In this document: one piece after another, positions 1 to 8,302 of the stretch
Numbering within the stretch: the first letter of the stretch is position 1
Layout of the letters: every line of letters begins with the position of its first letter
Assembly (NCBI GenBank): GCA_027317105.1
Contig: DAHVFH010000067.1
Location: forward strand, 1-12,120
Reading direction: 5' to 3'
Origin: Cytophagales bacterium
GTDB lineage: Bacteria; Bacteroidota; Bacteroidia; Cytophagales; Cyclobacteriaceae
DNA: 12,120 nt
The notes under the pieces: generated by a model
The model's database searches: none
What the model was told of the DNA's origin: nothing
The model's input: the letters and a program-made list of their open reading frames with translations, nothing else
Position numbers and translations under genes: made by a program

Positions 1-1
1 G

Positions 2-655
2 GATAGCTATGAGTACAATTTAGAAATTATTTTTGGGGTCAACAAAAATTCTTACGGTGGTTTGATTGGCGGGTTTACTTTCAAGAGCGGGCGCAGGCTG
101 AATAAAAAAGTATTTGAAACTTTTGGGGTGGAGTTAATGAATGTCAAAAATCCCCATGAAGTTAAGGTTCAAGCGGCAAGTGGAAATTATTTTATTTACG
201 GCAAATCTAATTATCTATATGCCCTACGGTTGCAGTATGGCCGCGATGTAATCTTGTTCACCAAAGGTCCGCAACAAGGTGTTGAGGTAAAAGCGGTTTT
301 TGCTGCCGGCCCAACAATTGGTATCGTAACACCGTATTATGTACAGGTTGCTCCAAACGGAGGAAGTGGTTATTATACCGTTAATCAGCCCTATACATCA
401 AGTTTGTCGTATGGTGAAATTCAAGGAACCGGAAGCCTATTTGAAGGCGTTACCCAATCAAAAATTCAGCTCGGTGGAAATCTTAAAGCCGCTTTGAATT
501 TCGAGTTGGGCACGGTAAAAAGTCAGGTTACGGGATTTGAAGCGGGCTTTCTTTTAGACACTTATTTTAAAAAAGTGGTATTGATGCCTGGCGCTGAAAA
601 CTACAATGTGTACCCCACCGTTTTCCTTACCGTTTTTTGGGGGAGTCGCAAATAA
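2..655 (+). CDS. Probable outer-membrane beta-barrel protein, 3' part (5' end outside window)
   Basis: The reading frame is open from the window edge, so this is the C-terminal 217 residues of a longer protein. A TTG at 62 is only an internal Leu codon. The sequence is rich in Gly, Tyr, Phe and Asn and shows repeated short stretches of alternating polar and hydrophobic residues, such as NYLYALRLQYGRDVILF and KVVLMPGAENYNVYPTVFL. It ends in a strand-like segment with aromatic residues (FLTVFWGSRK). This pattern suits an outer-membrane beta-barrel, but I do not recognise a named family or a substrate. A signal peptide would lie upstream of the window. The gene converges on rodA with only 10 bp between the two stop codons, and no terminator hairpin is visible there. 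It is therefore not part of the rod operon. The barrel assignment is inferred from composition only. Confidence 0.55.
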   Translation, partial: DSYEYNLEIIFGVNKNSYGGLIGGFTFKSGRRLNKKVFETFGVELMNVKNPHEVKVQAASGNYFIYGKSNYLYALRLQYGRDVILFTKGPQQGVEVKAVFAAGPTIGIVTPYYVQVAPNGGSGYYTVNQPYTSSLSYGEIQGTGSLFEGVTQSKIQLGGNLKAALNFELGTVKSQVTGFEAGFLLDTYFKKVVLMPGAENYNVYPTVFLTVFWGSRK

Positions 656-665
656 AATCCCGTTG

Positions 666-1940
666 CTAGATTCTTTGCAGTACCTGTCCGCGGTGGGCAT
701 CTAATTTTAGCAGAATAAAAAGCAAAATCGTAAAGCTCCAAAGGGCAGATCCGCCATAGCTAAAAAACGGCAAAGGAATGCCAATTACCGGGAACAAACC
801 GATAGTCATACCAATGTTCACTGCAAAGTGGAAGAAGAAAATGCAGGCCACACTATAACCATAAGCTCGTGCAAAACGATTCTTTTGTCGCTCAGCTAAG
901 AATAGCACGCGTAAAAGAAGCGCTATGAAAAGCCCTATGACCACCAAGCTGCCTACAAAACCATGTTCTTCGCCAATGGTGCAAAAGATAAAATCCGTGC
1001 TTTGCTCTGGCACGAAATCGAATTTCGTTTGAGTGCCATGCAAAAATCCTTTGCCAAAAAAACCGCCACTTCCAATGGCTATTTTGGATTGGGTAACGTT
1101 CCAACCGAAACCAAGTGGATCTGCATCGGGATTGATCAATGCCTTTATCCTATTTTGCTGGTGGGGTTTTAATACGTCTTTTACTACATAGTCAACACTT
1201 TGAATCACGCCACTGATGATAAGGGCGCCTAACGTAAGAAGGGCGATGCGTTTGAATTTCTTTTTGCCGGCAACAATTAAAAAAATCAATATTGTGCCAA
1301 TGGCAATGTGGAGATAGATTGGGTTGGGAACCAATAACGTAAGGATGAAAATAGTTGCGGCACATAAACCTACAATCAAAAGAAAAGGGGACATCCCTTC
1401 ACGAAAGAAGACGAGCGTAAATGAAGTAAACACCAGTGCAGTTCCTGTATCTTTTTGTAAAAGGATCAAACCCATTGGTAAACCAATGATCATAAACAAC
1501 ATGGCTTGGTTTCTTAAATTATCCATTCGGAAACCTACCGTTCCAATATATTTTGCCACGGCTAATGCTGTAACGAACTTAGCAAACTCTGAAGGCTGCA
1601 CGCCAAATGATCCAATTCCGATCCAGGCCTTATTGCCACCCACCTCTTTCCCGATGATAGGTACGAGAAAAAGTAAAACCAATAAAATACCGTATAAGAT
1701 GTACGCAAAAGTTTCGTAGAAGCGCATGTCAACGATAGTAATGGCAAAGGCGATAATTATCGAGGCTGAAATAAACATTAGCTGCCGGCCAGAATTAAGG
1801 GAGAGATCAAAAATGGATTGATGAGCCGAATCATCATAAACGGCTGCAAAAACATTTACCCAGCCCAACGCCACCAAGGCCATATAGAGGAGCACTGTCG
1901 TCCAATCTATTTCCCCTGAAATGTCGTAGTCTCTTCTCAT
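666..1940 (-). CDS. rodA: Rod-shape determining protein RodA (SEDS peptidoglycan glycosyltransferase)
   Basis: RodA is the integral-membrane SEDS polymerase that builds glycan strands from lipid II together with PBP2 in the elongasome. The 424-residue protein has many hydrophobic segments, as expected for about ten membrane helices. SEDS signatures are present: GNKAWI at 102-107, QPSEFAK at 115-121, KDTGTAL at 163-169, NPDADPLG at 270-277, QSKIAIGSGGFFGKG at 284-298, HGTQT at 301-305, PEQSTDFIF at 311-319, and PLPFFSYGGSAL at 389-400. Asp274 in the large extracellular loop aligns, by eye, with the Asp known to be essential in other RodA/FtsW proteins. The HGTQ and STDFIF forms favour RodA over FtsW. 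The ATG at 1940 lies 3 bp after the stop of the upstream PBP2 gene, so translation is probably coupled. It is the last gene of the operon. Confidence 0.96.
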   Translation of the reverse strand: MRRDYDISGEIDWTTVLLYMALVALGWVNVFAAVYDDSAHQSIFDLSLNSGRQLMFISASIIIAFAITIVDMRFYETFAYILYGILLVLLFLVPIIGKEVGGNKAWIGIGSFGVQPSEFAKFVTALAVAKYIGTVGFRMDNLRNQAMLFMIIGLPMGLILLQKDTGTALVFTSFTLVFFREGMSPFLLIVGLCAATIFILTLLVPNPIYLHIAIGTILIFLIVAGKKKFKRIALLTLGALIISGVIQSVDYVVKDVLKPHQQNRIKALINPDADPLGFGWNVTQSKIAIGSGGFFGKGFLHGTQTKFDFVPEQSTDFIFCTIGEEHGFVGSLVVIGLFIALLLRVLFLAERQKNRFARAYGYSVACIFFFHFAVNIGMTIGLFPVIGIPLPFFSYGGSALWSFTILLFILLKLDAHRGQVLQRI

Positions 1941-1943
1941 CGA

Positions 1944-3758
1944 TCAATCCAAAAATTTTCCGAGTAATACATAGTCTTCGATGTATGGTCTCCGTGTTTT
2001 TCCAAAAAGATATTTTTCAATCATTAAACTTGAAATCATGGCGGCTGCCCGCGCACCTTGCCCTGCGTTTTCCACATAGACAGAGATGGCTATTTTGGGA
2101 TGATCGCGTGGTGCAAAGGCGATGAAAACGGAATGTGATGGGAAAGGTTCATTTTGAACAGTACCTGTCTTGCCACACACGATAACATCTTGCAACCGGG
2201 CATTCACGCCAGTGCCGGCTTCAACCACTTGCTGCATGGCATCTACGGCAATTTTAAAATTAGAAGAATCCACCGTGGTGAAATGGCGCTGGGTGTATTC
2301 CGGAAGCGGCATGCCCGCTCGTCCGATGGCCTTGATTAAATGGGGTGTGTAATAAAAGCCGCGGTTTGCTACCGTAGCAACAAAATTGGCCATTTGTAAG
2401 GGCACAACTAAGTTTTCCCCTTCTCCGATAGCAATTGAATAAATATTCGAAAATTTCCAGGGCTTATTATGATAGGCTCGGTCATAATAGGCTGGCGTTG
2501 GTATTAGACCATCTTTTTCATTAGGCAGGTCTATCCCCAACTTACTTCCAAATCCAAAGCTGTTAATGTGTTTGTCCCATTCTGCCAAACCGATGCGGGT
2601 ATCTTTATAAGTATCATCGGCTTTGCCTTGGTTCAGCATTCTGCGAAGCACGCTGTGGAAATAGGGGTTGCACGAGTTGGTAATGGCTCCGCGTAAGTCT
2701 TCGTTGGAATGGTTGCCATGGCAGTCGATGATAGTTCGGTCGCACCGGATTCGCGTTTCGGGGGTAATCACCCCCTCTTGCAGGGCCGTCATTGCTTGCA
2801 CAATTTTAAAAATTGAGCCAGGCCGATATTGCGCCATCAACGGACGATTGAAGAGTGGCTTCATGGTGTCGCTGCTGATGAGTTTGAAATTGGAACTGTA
2901 ATTTTTTCCCGTAAGTAAATTCGGGTCATACGATGGGCCTGATACCAACGATAATATTTCGCCAGTAGAAGGTTCAATAGCCACAATGCTTCCTGCTTTT
3001 CCCTGCATCAGTTTTTCTCCGTATAGCTGAAGGTCGAGGTCGATACTTGAAATTAAATCCTCTCCAGGTATGGAGAGGGTATCGTACTTACCTTCTTTAA
3101 AGGCGCCTTTTTCGATTCCCTTTACATCGCGAAGTTTAAACCGGATTCCGCGTTTGCCGCGAAGTTCTTTTTCATAAAATTTTTCTATTCCACTTTGGCC
3201 GATGTAATCACCCTGTTTATAGATACCAGATTGATCATGTTCTAAATCATTTTTGCTGATCTCACTGACATAACCCAGGGCATTCGCTAAAGCAGAGGTG
3301 GTGTACGAGCGTGTGGTCCTTGCCTGAATGAAGAAGCCGGGAAATTCGTCTAACCGGTCTTGCACTTTGGCGAAATCTTCATTGGCAAGCCGGTCAATAA
3401 ATTGCATCGGCTTTACGGGAGAATATTCTTTTTTGCGTGCCTTTAGTTCTTTGAATTTCTTTCGCAGATCTACCCGGGTAAGATTAAAAACTTTACAAAA
3501 TTTAGCGGAATCAAGCGGCTTTGCATCTTTTACGATTACCTCAAGATCGTATTCAGGTGTGTTATAAACGATCAGTTTTCCATTGCGGTCTTTGATCAGT
3601 CCCCGGAAGGGATATTCGATTTGCCTTAATACAGAGTTACTATCTGCCAAATCGGCATATCGATCATCAAGGACTTGAACAAAAAATAATTTCACAAGAA
3701 AGATGACTCCTACTAAGACAATGACGAGCTGGAATATTTCTTTTCTGCCTTCGTTCAT
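1944..3758 (-). CDS. mrdA: Penicillin-binding protein 2 (peptidoglycan D,D-transpeptidase)
   Basis: PBP2 is the class B transpeptidase that cross-links the glycan strands made by RodA during cell elongation. The 604-residue protein has a short N-terminal cytoplasmic stretch and a single membrane anchor at about 9-28. The PBP dimerisation/pedestal region follows (about 45-230), with FRGLIKDRNG at 51-60 and ALGYVSEI near 160-167. The transpeptidase domain carries all three active-site motifs: SxxK as S315-IF-K318, SxN as S362-C-N364, and KTGT at 530-533. Between the first two motifs lies a cluster of Cys and His (C339, C346, H347, H350, C363). Some PBP2 proteins bind zinc in this area, but I cannot say that this one does. 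The start ATG overlaps the mreD stop (ATGA), and rodA follows after 3 bp. The pairing with RodA supports PBP2 rather than the division protein FtsI. Confidence 0.95.
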   Translation of the reverse strand: MNEGRKEIFQLVIVLVGVIFLVKLFFVQVLDDRYADLADSNSVLRQIEYPFRGLIKDRNGKLIVYNTPEYDLEVIVKDAKPLDSAKFCKVFNLTRVDLRKKFKELKARKKEYSPVKPMQFIDRLANEDFAKVQDRLDEFPGFFIQARTTRSYTTSALANALGYVSEISKNDLEHDQSGIYKQGDYIGQSGIEKFYEKELRGKRGIRFKLRDVKGIEKGAFKEGKYDTLSIPGEDLISSIDLDLQLYGEKLMQGKAGSIVAIEPSTGEILSLVSGPSYDPNLLTGKNYSSNFKLISSDTMKPLFNRPLMAQYRPGSIFKIVQAMTALQEGVITPETRIRCDRTIIDCHGNHSNEDLRGAITNSCNPYFHSVLRRMLNQGKADDTYKDTRIGLAEWDKHINSFGFGSKLGIDLPNEKDGLIPTPAYYDRAYHNKPWKFSNIYSIAIGEGENLVVPLQMANFVATVANRGFYYTPHLIKAIGRAGMPLPEYTQRHFTTVDSSNFKIAVDAMQQVVEAGTGVNARLQDVIVCGKTGTVQNEPFPSHSVFIAFAPRDHPKIAISVYVENAGQGARAAAMISSLMIEKYLFGKTRRPYIEDYVLLGKFLD

Positions 3759-4270
3759 ATACGCTTGCGTTGAGGAACAAGATACTGCAAGACTACAATT
3801 AGGGTCATCGTAAAAGATAGACTGGCAATTGTCTTAAGCATGGAATACCAAAAAAGCCCAAAGCCTGCTGATTCTACTAAAAATAAAGTTAAGTGATGGA
3901 CAAATATCAAAGGCATGGTGTAGACTAAAAACCATTGCAATCCGTGGGATTTTACATTTGGTAGGTTGCCGGCATCGTAGCCACCCTGTGGGGTGATAAC
4001 ACCAAGCCAGTAATTACGAAGATAGCCAACTAGCACCATGGAAAGGGCGTGAAGGCCAAGGCTGTTATAGAAAATATCAACAATGAACCCGATAGCAAAA
4101 CCCAGAAACATTAGCAACATTGGGTTGGTTTCAATGGGTAAAAGCAGAATGAAAGCCACGTATAAAAAGCAGAAACCGGTGTTGAAGAACACTAAATTTT
4201 TCAACAGCAGTACCTGTACAATCGCATACAGAAAAAATGAAATAAATTGTATGATTCCCTCTCTTGTCAT
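3755..4270 (-). CDS. mreD: Rod-shape determining protein MreD
   Basis: MreD is a small inner-membrane protein of the elongasome that works with MreC to tune PBP2/RodA activity. The 171-residue sequence is almost entirely hydrophobic, with about five to six membrane segments, roughly at 8-28, 34-48, 50-70, 75-90, 112-130 and 140-165. The family pattern of a glycine-rich helix ending in an Asp is visible as FAIGFIVDIF, followed by NSLGLHALSMVLVGYLR. MreD proteins diverge strongly in sequence, so position and membrane topology carry much of the weight. The gene sits between mreC and mrdA and overlaps both by 4 bp: its ATG overlaps the mreC TGA, and its TGA overlaps the mrdA ATG. This points to translational coupling and a fixed ratio of the proteins. 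Confidence 0.92.
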   Translation of the reverse strand: MTREGIIQFISFFLYAIVQVLLLKNLVFFNTGFCFLYVAFILLLPIETNPMLLMFLGFAIGFIVDIFYNSLGLHALSMVLVGYLRNYWLGVITPQGGYDAGNLPNVKSHGLQWFLVYTMPLIFVHHLTLFLVESAGFGLFWYSMLKTIASLSFTMTLIVVLQYLVPQRKRI

Positions 4271-5106
4271 CTCGATTCACCGAAAGTTATTTGCTCCACT
4301 GAGTCCCTCTCTTTTTTTAATCGACTCTTAATGACATCAACAAAAGCAAGGTTCGCAAAGTCCAAACCAAGGGTCACTTTTATATCATAAAACGGAGCTT
4401 CGTCTTTGAGGTTGAATTCTTTAATCTTTCCGATAAATATCCCTTCAGGAAAGATGGCATTGTAGGCGGAGGTGACGATCGAATCACCAACAACAGGATG
4501 GACATGGCGGGGAATATATTTGAGACTGACCACCGATGAATTGATGCCATCCCACTGAACCGTTCCGAAGTAGCCACTTCGCTTAATCATACACGAAACC
4601 TGTTCATCTAAGTTTAAAAGGGAAATCAATACCGCATAATGATTGGTCACAGACTTAACCTTTCCCACCACTTTCCCTTCGCTAATTGCGGCCATTCCTG
4701 CTTCTATTCCGGCATCGGCTCCTCGGTTAATGGTGATAAAGTTTTTATAATATTTGGTGGTGTTGTTTACCACTTTGGCGCTTACATAATCGAATTGGGT
4801 GAACTGTGCCGAATCTTTGATTTGTTTAAGGTTGAAAAATTGAACCGTACGCTCACTTTTTTCAAGTTTTTTACGGAGCAAAGAATTTTCTTCAGCTAAA
4901 CTGGAATTGATATTGGCTAAATAAAAATAATTGCGAACGTTTTGCGAGGCCTCATTCATCTGGGCGACCAAGCGATTGGAGGAGTTAAAATATTTTGTGC
5001 TTTGATACTGGTTGTTTTGAATGATCAACCAGACACAAAAAATTTCCAGGGATAAAAGAGTGAAAAAGGCCCGATAACGGTAAACAAAATTAAAAAGCCT
5101 TTCCAT
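4267..5106 (-). CDS. mreC: Rod-shape determining protein MreC
   Basis: MreC is the bitopic membrane protein that links cytoplasmic MreB filaments to periplasmic PBP2. The 279-residue protein has a short cytoplasmic N-terminus, one membrane helix at about 12-30 and a predicted coiled coil at about 45-95 (LAEENSLLRKKLEKSERT). Two beta-barrel-like periplasmic segments follow. Family signatures are INRGADAGIEAGM at 126-138, EGKVVGKV at 143-150, GTVQWDG at 181-187, and GDSIVTS with PEGIFIGKI at 207-228. Length and layout are normal for the family. The ATG at 5106 lies 3 bp after the mreB TGA. Another ATG, at 5110, overlaps that TGA but is out of frame. The product probably acts as a dimer in the elongasome. 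Confidence 0.95.
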   Translation of the reverse strand: MERLFNFVYRYRAFFTLLSLEIFCVWLIIQNNQYQSTKYFNSSNRLVAQMNEASQNVRNYFYLANINSSLAEENSLLRKKLEKSERTVQFFNLKQIKDSAQFTQFDYVSAKVVNNTTKYYKNFITINRGADAGIEAGMAAISEGKVVGKVKSVTNHYAVLISLLNLDEQVSCMIKRSGYFGTVQWDGINSSVVSLKYIPRHVHPVVGDSIVTSAYNAIFPEGIFIGKIKEFNLKDEAPFYDIKVTLGLDFANLAFVDVIKSRLKKERDSVEQITFGESR

Positions 5107-5109
5107 TCA

Positions 5110-6135
5110 TCAGGTCATAAGCACTTTTCGATAATGATCTAAATTTTTTAGGGCGGCCCCCGTGCCCCGTACCACGGCACGTAGCGGATCCTCGGCTACA
5201 TGGATGGGGAGTTTGGTTTTCAAGCCAAGGCGTTTGTCTAGCCCGCGTAGCATGGCCCCTCCGCCCGTGAGGTAGATACCGCGTTCGTAGATGTCTGCAG
5301 AGAGCTCAGGAGGAGAAAGTTCAAGGGCTTTCAAAACTGCTTCTTCCAATTTGGAAACGGATTTATCCAAGGCAAACGCTACTTCGGAATAAGAAATTTT
5401 AATTACTTTAGGAATGCCGGTCATCAAGTCGCGTCCTCTGATTTCGTAATCATCTGGGCCATCATCCAGTTCTGTCATTGCGGAGCCGACTTCAATTTTT
5501 ACACGTTCCGCTGAACGCTCCCCAATCAATAGGTTATGCTGTCTACGCATGTAATCCAAAATGTCACGATTGAAGGTGTCGCCAGCAATGCGAATCGACT
5601 GGTCACAAACTATTCCCGATAAGGCGATAACGGCAATGTCTGTAGTGCCACCGCCAATGTCTACTACCATGTTTCCAATGGGTTGCTCGATATCAATGCC
5701 TGAACCTATGGCAGCAGCAATCGGTTCGTAGATCATGTATACTTCTTTCGCATTGGCATGTTCAGCAGAGTCGCGAACGGCACGCTTTTCTACCTCGGTA
5801 ATGGCTGAGGGGATGCAAATCACCATGCGCAAAGAAGGTGGAAAGACCCTCCGGCCTGTGTCGATCATTTTGATAAAGCCCCGAATCATCATTTCGGCAC
5901 CGTGAAAATCCGCAATTACGCCTTCTTTCAAAGGACGAATGGTTTTTATGTTGTCGTGGGTCTTTTCATGCATTTGCATGGCCTCGCGTCCAATGGCCAG
6001 TACCTTGTTGGTGTTTTTATCAATTGCGATAATGCTTGGTTCATCAACCACCACTTTGTCTTTGTGGATAATTAGCGTGTTGGCAGTGCCTAAATCAATG
6101 GCAATGTCGCTGGTAAAGAAATCAAAAAGTCCCAT
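5110..6135 (-). CDS. mreB: Rod-shape determining protein MreB (actin-like ATPase)
   Basis: MreB is the bacterial actin homologue that polymerises on the inner membrane and guides the elongation machinery. The 341-residue protein matches the normal family length. It has the actin-fold nucleotide-binding motifs: phosphate 1 at about 10-22 (DIAIDLGTANTLI), phosphate 2 at 159-170 (DIGGGTTDIAVI), and the adenosine motif at 289-300 (LTGGGAMLRGLD). Other conserved stretches are IPSAITEVEKRAVRDSAE (109-126) and the N-terminal GLFDFFTSD, which may include the membrane-contacting end. It is the first gene of mreB-mreC-mreD-mrdA-rodA. Upstream lies a 612-bp gap to purH that holds a decayed toxin-antitoxin pair, so mreB should need its own promoter or readthrough from purH. 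I see no convincing -7/-33 pair in the 40 bp next to the start. Confidence 0.98.
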   Translation of the reverse strand: MGLFDFFTSDIAIDLGTANTLIIHKDKVVVDEPSIIAIDKNTNKVLAIGREAMQMHEKTHDNIKTIRPLKEGVIADFHGAEMMIRGFIKMIDTGRRVFPPSLRMVICIPSAITEVEKRAVRDSAEHANAKEVYMIYEPIAAAIGSGIDIEQPIGNMVVDIGGGTTDIAVIALSGIVCDQSIRIAGDTFNRDILDYMRRQHNLLIGERSAERVKIEVGSAMTELDDGPDDYEIRGRDLMTGIPKVIKISYSEVAFALDKSVSKLEEAVLKALELSPPELSADIYERGIYLTGGGAMLRGLDKRLGLKTKLPIHVAEDPLRAVVRGTGAALKNLDHYRKVLMT

Positions 6136-6174
6136 TTCGATGTGTCTTAAAAAACGTGAAATTAGAATAAATAA

Positions 6175-6561
6175 TTATGGCAAACCTGTTTCTGGCAAAT
6201 ATTTGATAATTTCGATCTTATCAATTTTCATAAGCTCTTTGTCAGCAGTGTTAATGGGATGGCTTCTGTCAGTGCTGTTGCAATGATGATGGCATCAGCA
6301 AATTTTATGTTCGAGAATCTCCGTAATTCCGCTGCCTTCCTGTTAATTTTAATGTTACATTGAATAACTACCGAAGACTTGAGGAGCTCTAAAAATTAAG
6401 GGCAGATCTTTGGTACTAATATTTTTGTTGGAAGTTAATTCGATTTCTGATACAAAGGAGATGATAATGTTTTTGCCTTCTAAAAGTTGGCTGGCGGTTT
6501 TATCGCCTTTCAATAAATAGATAAGGATATTAGTGTCTACGAGAACGCTCTTCCCATTCAT
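6175..6561 (-). pseudogene. Frameshifted PIN-domain ribonuclease toxin (VapC-like)
   Basis: The intact frame begins at ATG 6561 and gives MNGKSVLVDTNILIYLLKG, the N-terminus of a PIN-domain nuclease, but it stops after 68 codons. The rest is on the same strand in two other frames. After a shift at the A5 run (T5 on the coding strand) at 6391-6395, it reads LELLKSSVVI and then KFADAIIIATALTEAIPL. After a second shift at 6250/6251, it reads TADKELMKIDKIEI and ends at TAA 6177-6175. Removing one base from the run and restoring one T at the second site gives a single 128-residue frame, a usual PIN length. All four acidic active-site residues are then present (D9, E39, D89, D107). The family cleaves RNA and is kept in check by an upstream antitoxin. 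As read here, the product would lack half the active site and should be inactive. Sequencing error is an alternative explanation, mainly for the homopolymer site. Confidence 0.82.
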
Positions 6562-6728
6562 CTCTCATCTTTCTTTGTATGCCCACAGGATCTCCTTAAA
6601 ATTTTACTTTTCCAAGAAATTTACTAGTGGGAAATCCCTTTTTCTTTTGGAGCTTCCCAAGCTTCCGTTCAATTGTTTTTTTGAGTCTCCTTTTTTTATG
6701 ATGACACCAATTTTTTGATTTTTTCCAT
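6530..6728 (-). pseudogene. Decayed antitoxin gene paired with the PIN toxin
   Basis: No single open frame covers this stretch, but the three frames can be joined into an antitoxin-like protein of about 66 residues. It runs MEKIKK from ATG 6728, then KIGVIIKKGDSKK, then TIERKLGKLQKKKGF and PTSKFLGKVKF. An in-frame TAA at 6598-6596 follows, then GDPVGIQRKMRDEWEERS to the stop at 6532-6530. The GKVKF-x-GDP and IQRKMRDEWE pattern resembles, from memory, small antitoxins found next to PIN toxins in Bacteroidota. Two single-base losses in A-runs (T-runs at 6711-6716 and 6676-6682 on the plus strand) and one nonsense change (for example AAA to TAA) account for the damage. The 3' end overlaps the toxin start by 32 bp, as is common for such pairs. 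The family match is by eye and the joins are inferred. Confidence 0.6.
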
Positions 6729-6747
6729 TAAATGTACAAAACCCAAC

Positions 6748-8271
6748 TCAATGTTTAAAATGCCTAAAGCCTGTAAACACCATAGCCATGTTGTTTTGGT
6801 CGCAAAAACCGATGGAGTCCTGATCTTTGATCGACCCGCCCGGTTGAATGACGGCTGAAATACCCTGTTCGTGGGATATCTCTACACAATCCGGGAAAGG
6901 GAAGAAGGCATCCGAAGCCATCACGGAGTTTTTTAAATCAAAACCAAAACTCTTTGCTTTTTCGATAGCTTGCTTCAATGCATCCACGCGACTGGTTTGA
7001 CCGACACCACTGGAAAGCAATTGGCCGTCAACCGCTAAGATGATGGTATTCGATTTGGTGTGCTTGCAAATTTTGCTGGCGAATAGTAAAGCATTTACCT
7101 CCGAAGGAGATGGCGCACGCTTGGTAACGGTTTTTAAATCTTCTTCGGAATCCGTGTGGAGGTCTTGATCTTGTTCAATTACCCCATTAAGCAAACTTTT
7201 GAATTGCTTGGTGGACGTTAAGGCTTGCTTTTGTTTTAGGATAATACGGTTCTTCTTAGATTTCAAAAGGTTCAGCGCGTCCAAATCGTAATCGGGGGCA
7301 ATCAAAATTTCGAAGAAGAGTTTATTGATTTCCTCCGCTGCCATTAAATCAATCTTTTGATTGGAGGCAAGCACTCCGCCAAAAGCGGAGATCGTATCAG
7401 CCTGGAACGCTTTCAGATAGGCTTCTTTTACTGAGCTGCCGATCGCAACTCCGCATGCATTGGTGTGTTTGATAATTACAAATGCCGTATCACCTTCAAA
7501 TTCTTTAACGAGGTTCACCGCAGCGTCAACATCAACCAGGTTGTTGTAAGAGAGCTCCTTTCCGTTGAATTGGTCAAAGAGTTTGTCCAAATCGCCATAA
7601 AAAACTCCTTTTTGATGTGGGTTTTCTCCGTAGCGCAATGTTTTGCCCTTTTGAAAACTGGATTTAAAACTTGGGATACCTTGCTCCTGATTAAAATAAT
7701 TGAAGATCGCCCCATCGTAATGAGAGGTTACATCAAAGGCCAAGCCGGCAAACCTTTTCCGATCGGCCAGATCAGGGCTGCCATTTTTGACTTTTATGAT
7801 ATTCAGGACTTCTCCATATTGTTCGCGGGAAGAAACGATCAGCACATCGTTAAAATTTTTGGCTGCCCCGCGTATCAACGCAATTCCACCAATGTCAATC
7901 TTCTCAATAATTTCATCCTCACTTCCTCCTTTTGCCACTGTTTCTTCAAACGGATAGAGATCCACAATCACCAGGTCAATGGGGGCGATCTTAAATTCTT
8001 CTGTTTGCCTTAAATCTCCAGCTTCATCCCTCCGAAAGAGGATCCCCCCAAATACGGCAGGGTGAAGTGTTTTTACTCGACCTCCAAAGATCGAAGGATA
8101 CCCGGTGAGCTGCTCAACAGGGGTGACAGGATAGCCAAGCTTTTTTATAAACTCTTCCGTGCCCCCCGTGGAAACAAATTCAACATGCTGCTTGGCCAAT
8201 TCATGAACGATAGCCTCCAGGCCATCTTTATAGAAAACAGAAATGAGGGCGCGGGTAATTTTTTTGTTCAT
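6748..8271 (-). CDS. purH: Bifunctional AICAR transformylase / IMP cyclohydrolase
   Basis: PurH catalyses the last two steps of purine synthesis: formyl transfer from 10-formyl-THF to AICAR, then ring closure to IMP. The 507-residue protein has the usual two-domain order. The N-terminal cyclohydrolase (MGS-like fold, about 1-140) has STGGTEEF (34-41), GGRVKTLHP (63-71), VDLYPFEETVAKGG (103-116) and IDIGGIALIRGAAKN (125-139). The transformylase domain has RYGENPHQ (213-220), SYNNLVDVDAA (241-251) and the catalytic Lys-His pair in KHTNACG (268-274). It also has FGGVLASN (297-304), PSEVNALLFA (389-398), DAFFPFPD (454-461) and the C-terminal MVFTGFRHFKH. The ATG at 8271 fits the known N-terminus. 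Adjacency to mreB is, as I recall, common in Bacteroidota; here a toxin-antitoxin remnant lies between them. A perfect Bacteroidota -7 box sits about 32 bp upstream. Confidence 0.98.
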   Translation of the reverse strand: MNKKITRALISVFYKDGLEAIVHELAKQHVEFVSTGGTEEFIKKLGYPVTPVEQLTGYPSIFGGRVKTLHPAVFGGILFRRDEAGDLRQTEEFKIAPIDLVIVDLYPFEETVAKGGSEDEIIEKIDIGGIALIRGAAKNFNDVLIVSSREQYGEVLNIIKVKNGSPDLADRKRFAGLAFDVTSHYDGAIFNYFNQEQGIPSFKSSFQKGKTLRYGENPHQKGVFYGDLDKLFDQFNGKELSYNNLVDVDAAVNLVKEFEGDTAFVIIKHTNACGVAIGSSVKEAYLKAFQADTISAFGGVLASNQKIDLMAAEEINKLFFEILIAPDYDLDALNLLKSKKNRIILKQKQALTSTKQFKSLLNGVIEQDQDLHTDSEEDLKTVTKRAPSPSEVNALLFASKICKHTKSNTIILAVDGQLLSSGVGQTSRVDALKQAIEKAKSFGFDLKNSVMASDAFFPFPDCVEISHEQGISAVIQPGGSIKDQDSIGFCDQNNMAMVFTGFRHFKH

Positions 8272-8302
8272 CGGTAAAATTTCGAGGGGTTAAAACTTGA
8301 CG

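Noticed and set aside
656..665. A shared terminator between the first gene and rodA
   Set aside because: The 10-bp gap and its flanks show no stable inverted repeat with a T-run.
1324..1719. A 131-codon plus-strand open frame inside rodA
   Set aside because: It is antisense to conserved RodA membrane segments and has no family-like motif.
6136..6180. A -7/-33 promoter just upstream of mreB
   Set aside because: The best -7-like match (TAATTTCA on the minus strand) fits only four of six consensus bases and the TTG upstream is too close (16 bp).
7465..8013. A 182-codon plus-strand open frame antisense to purH
   Set aside because: It lies wholly within the well-supported purH gene. Its composition is that of an antisense shadow and it shows no recognisable motif.
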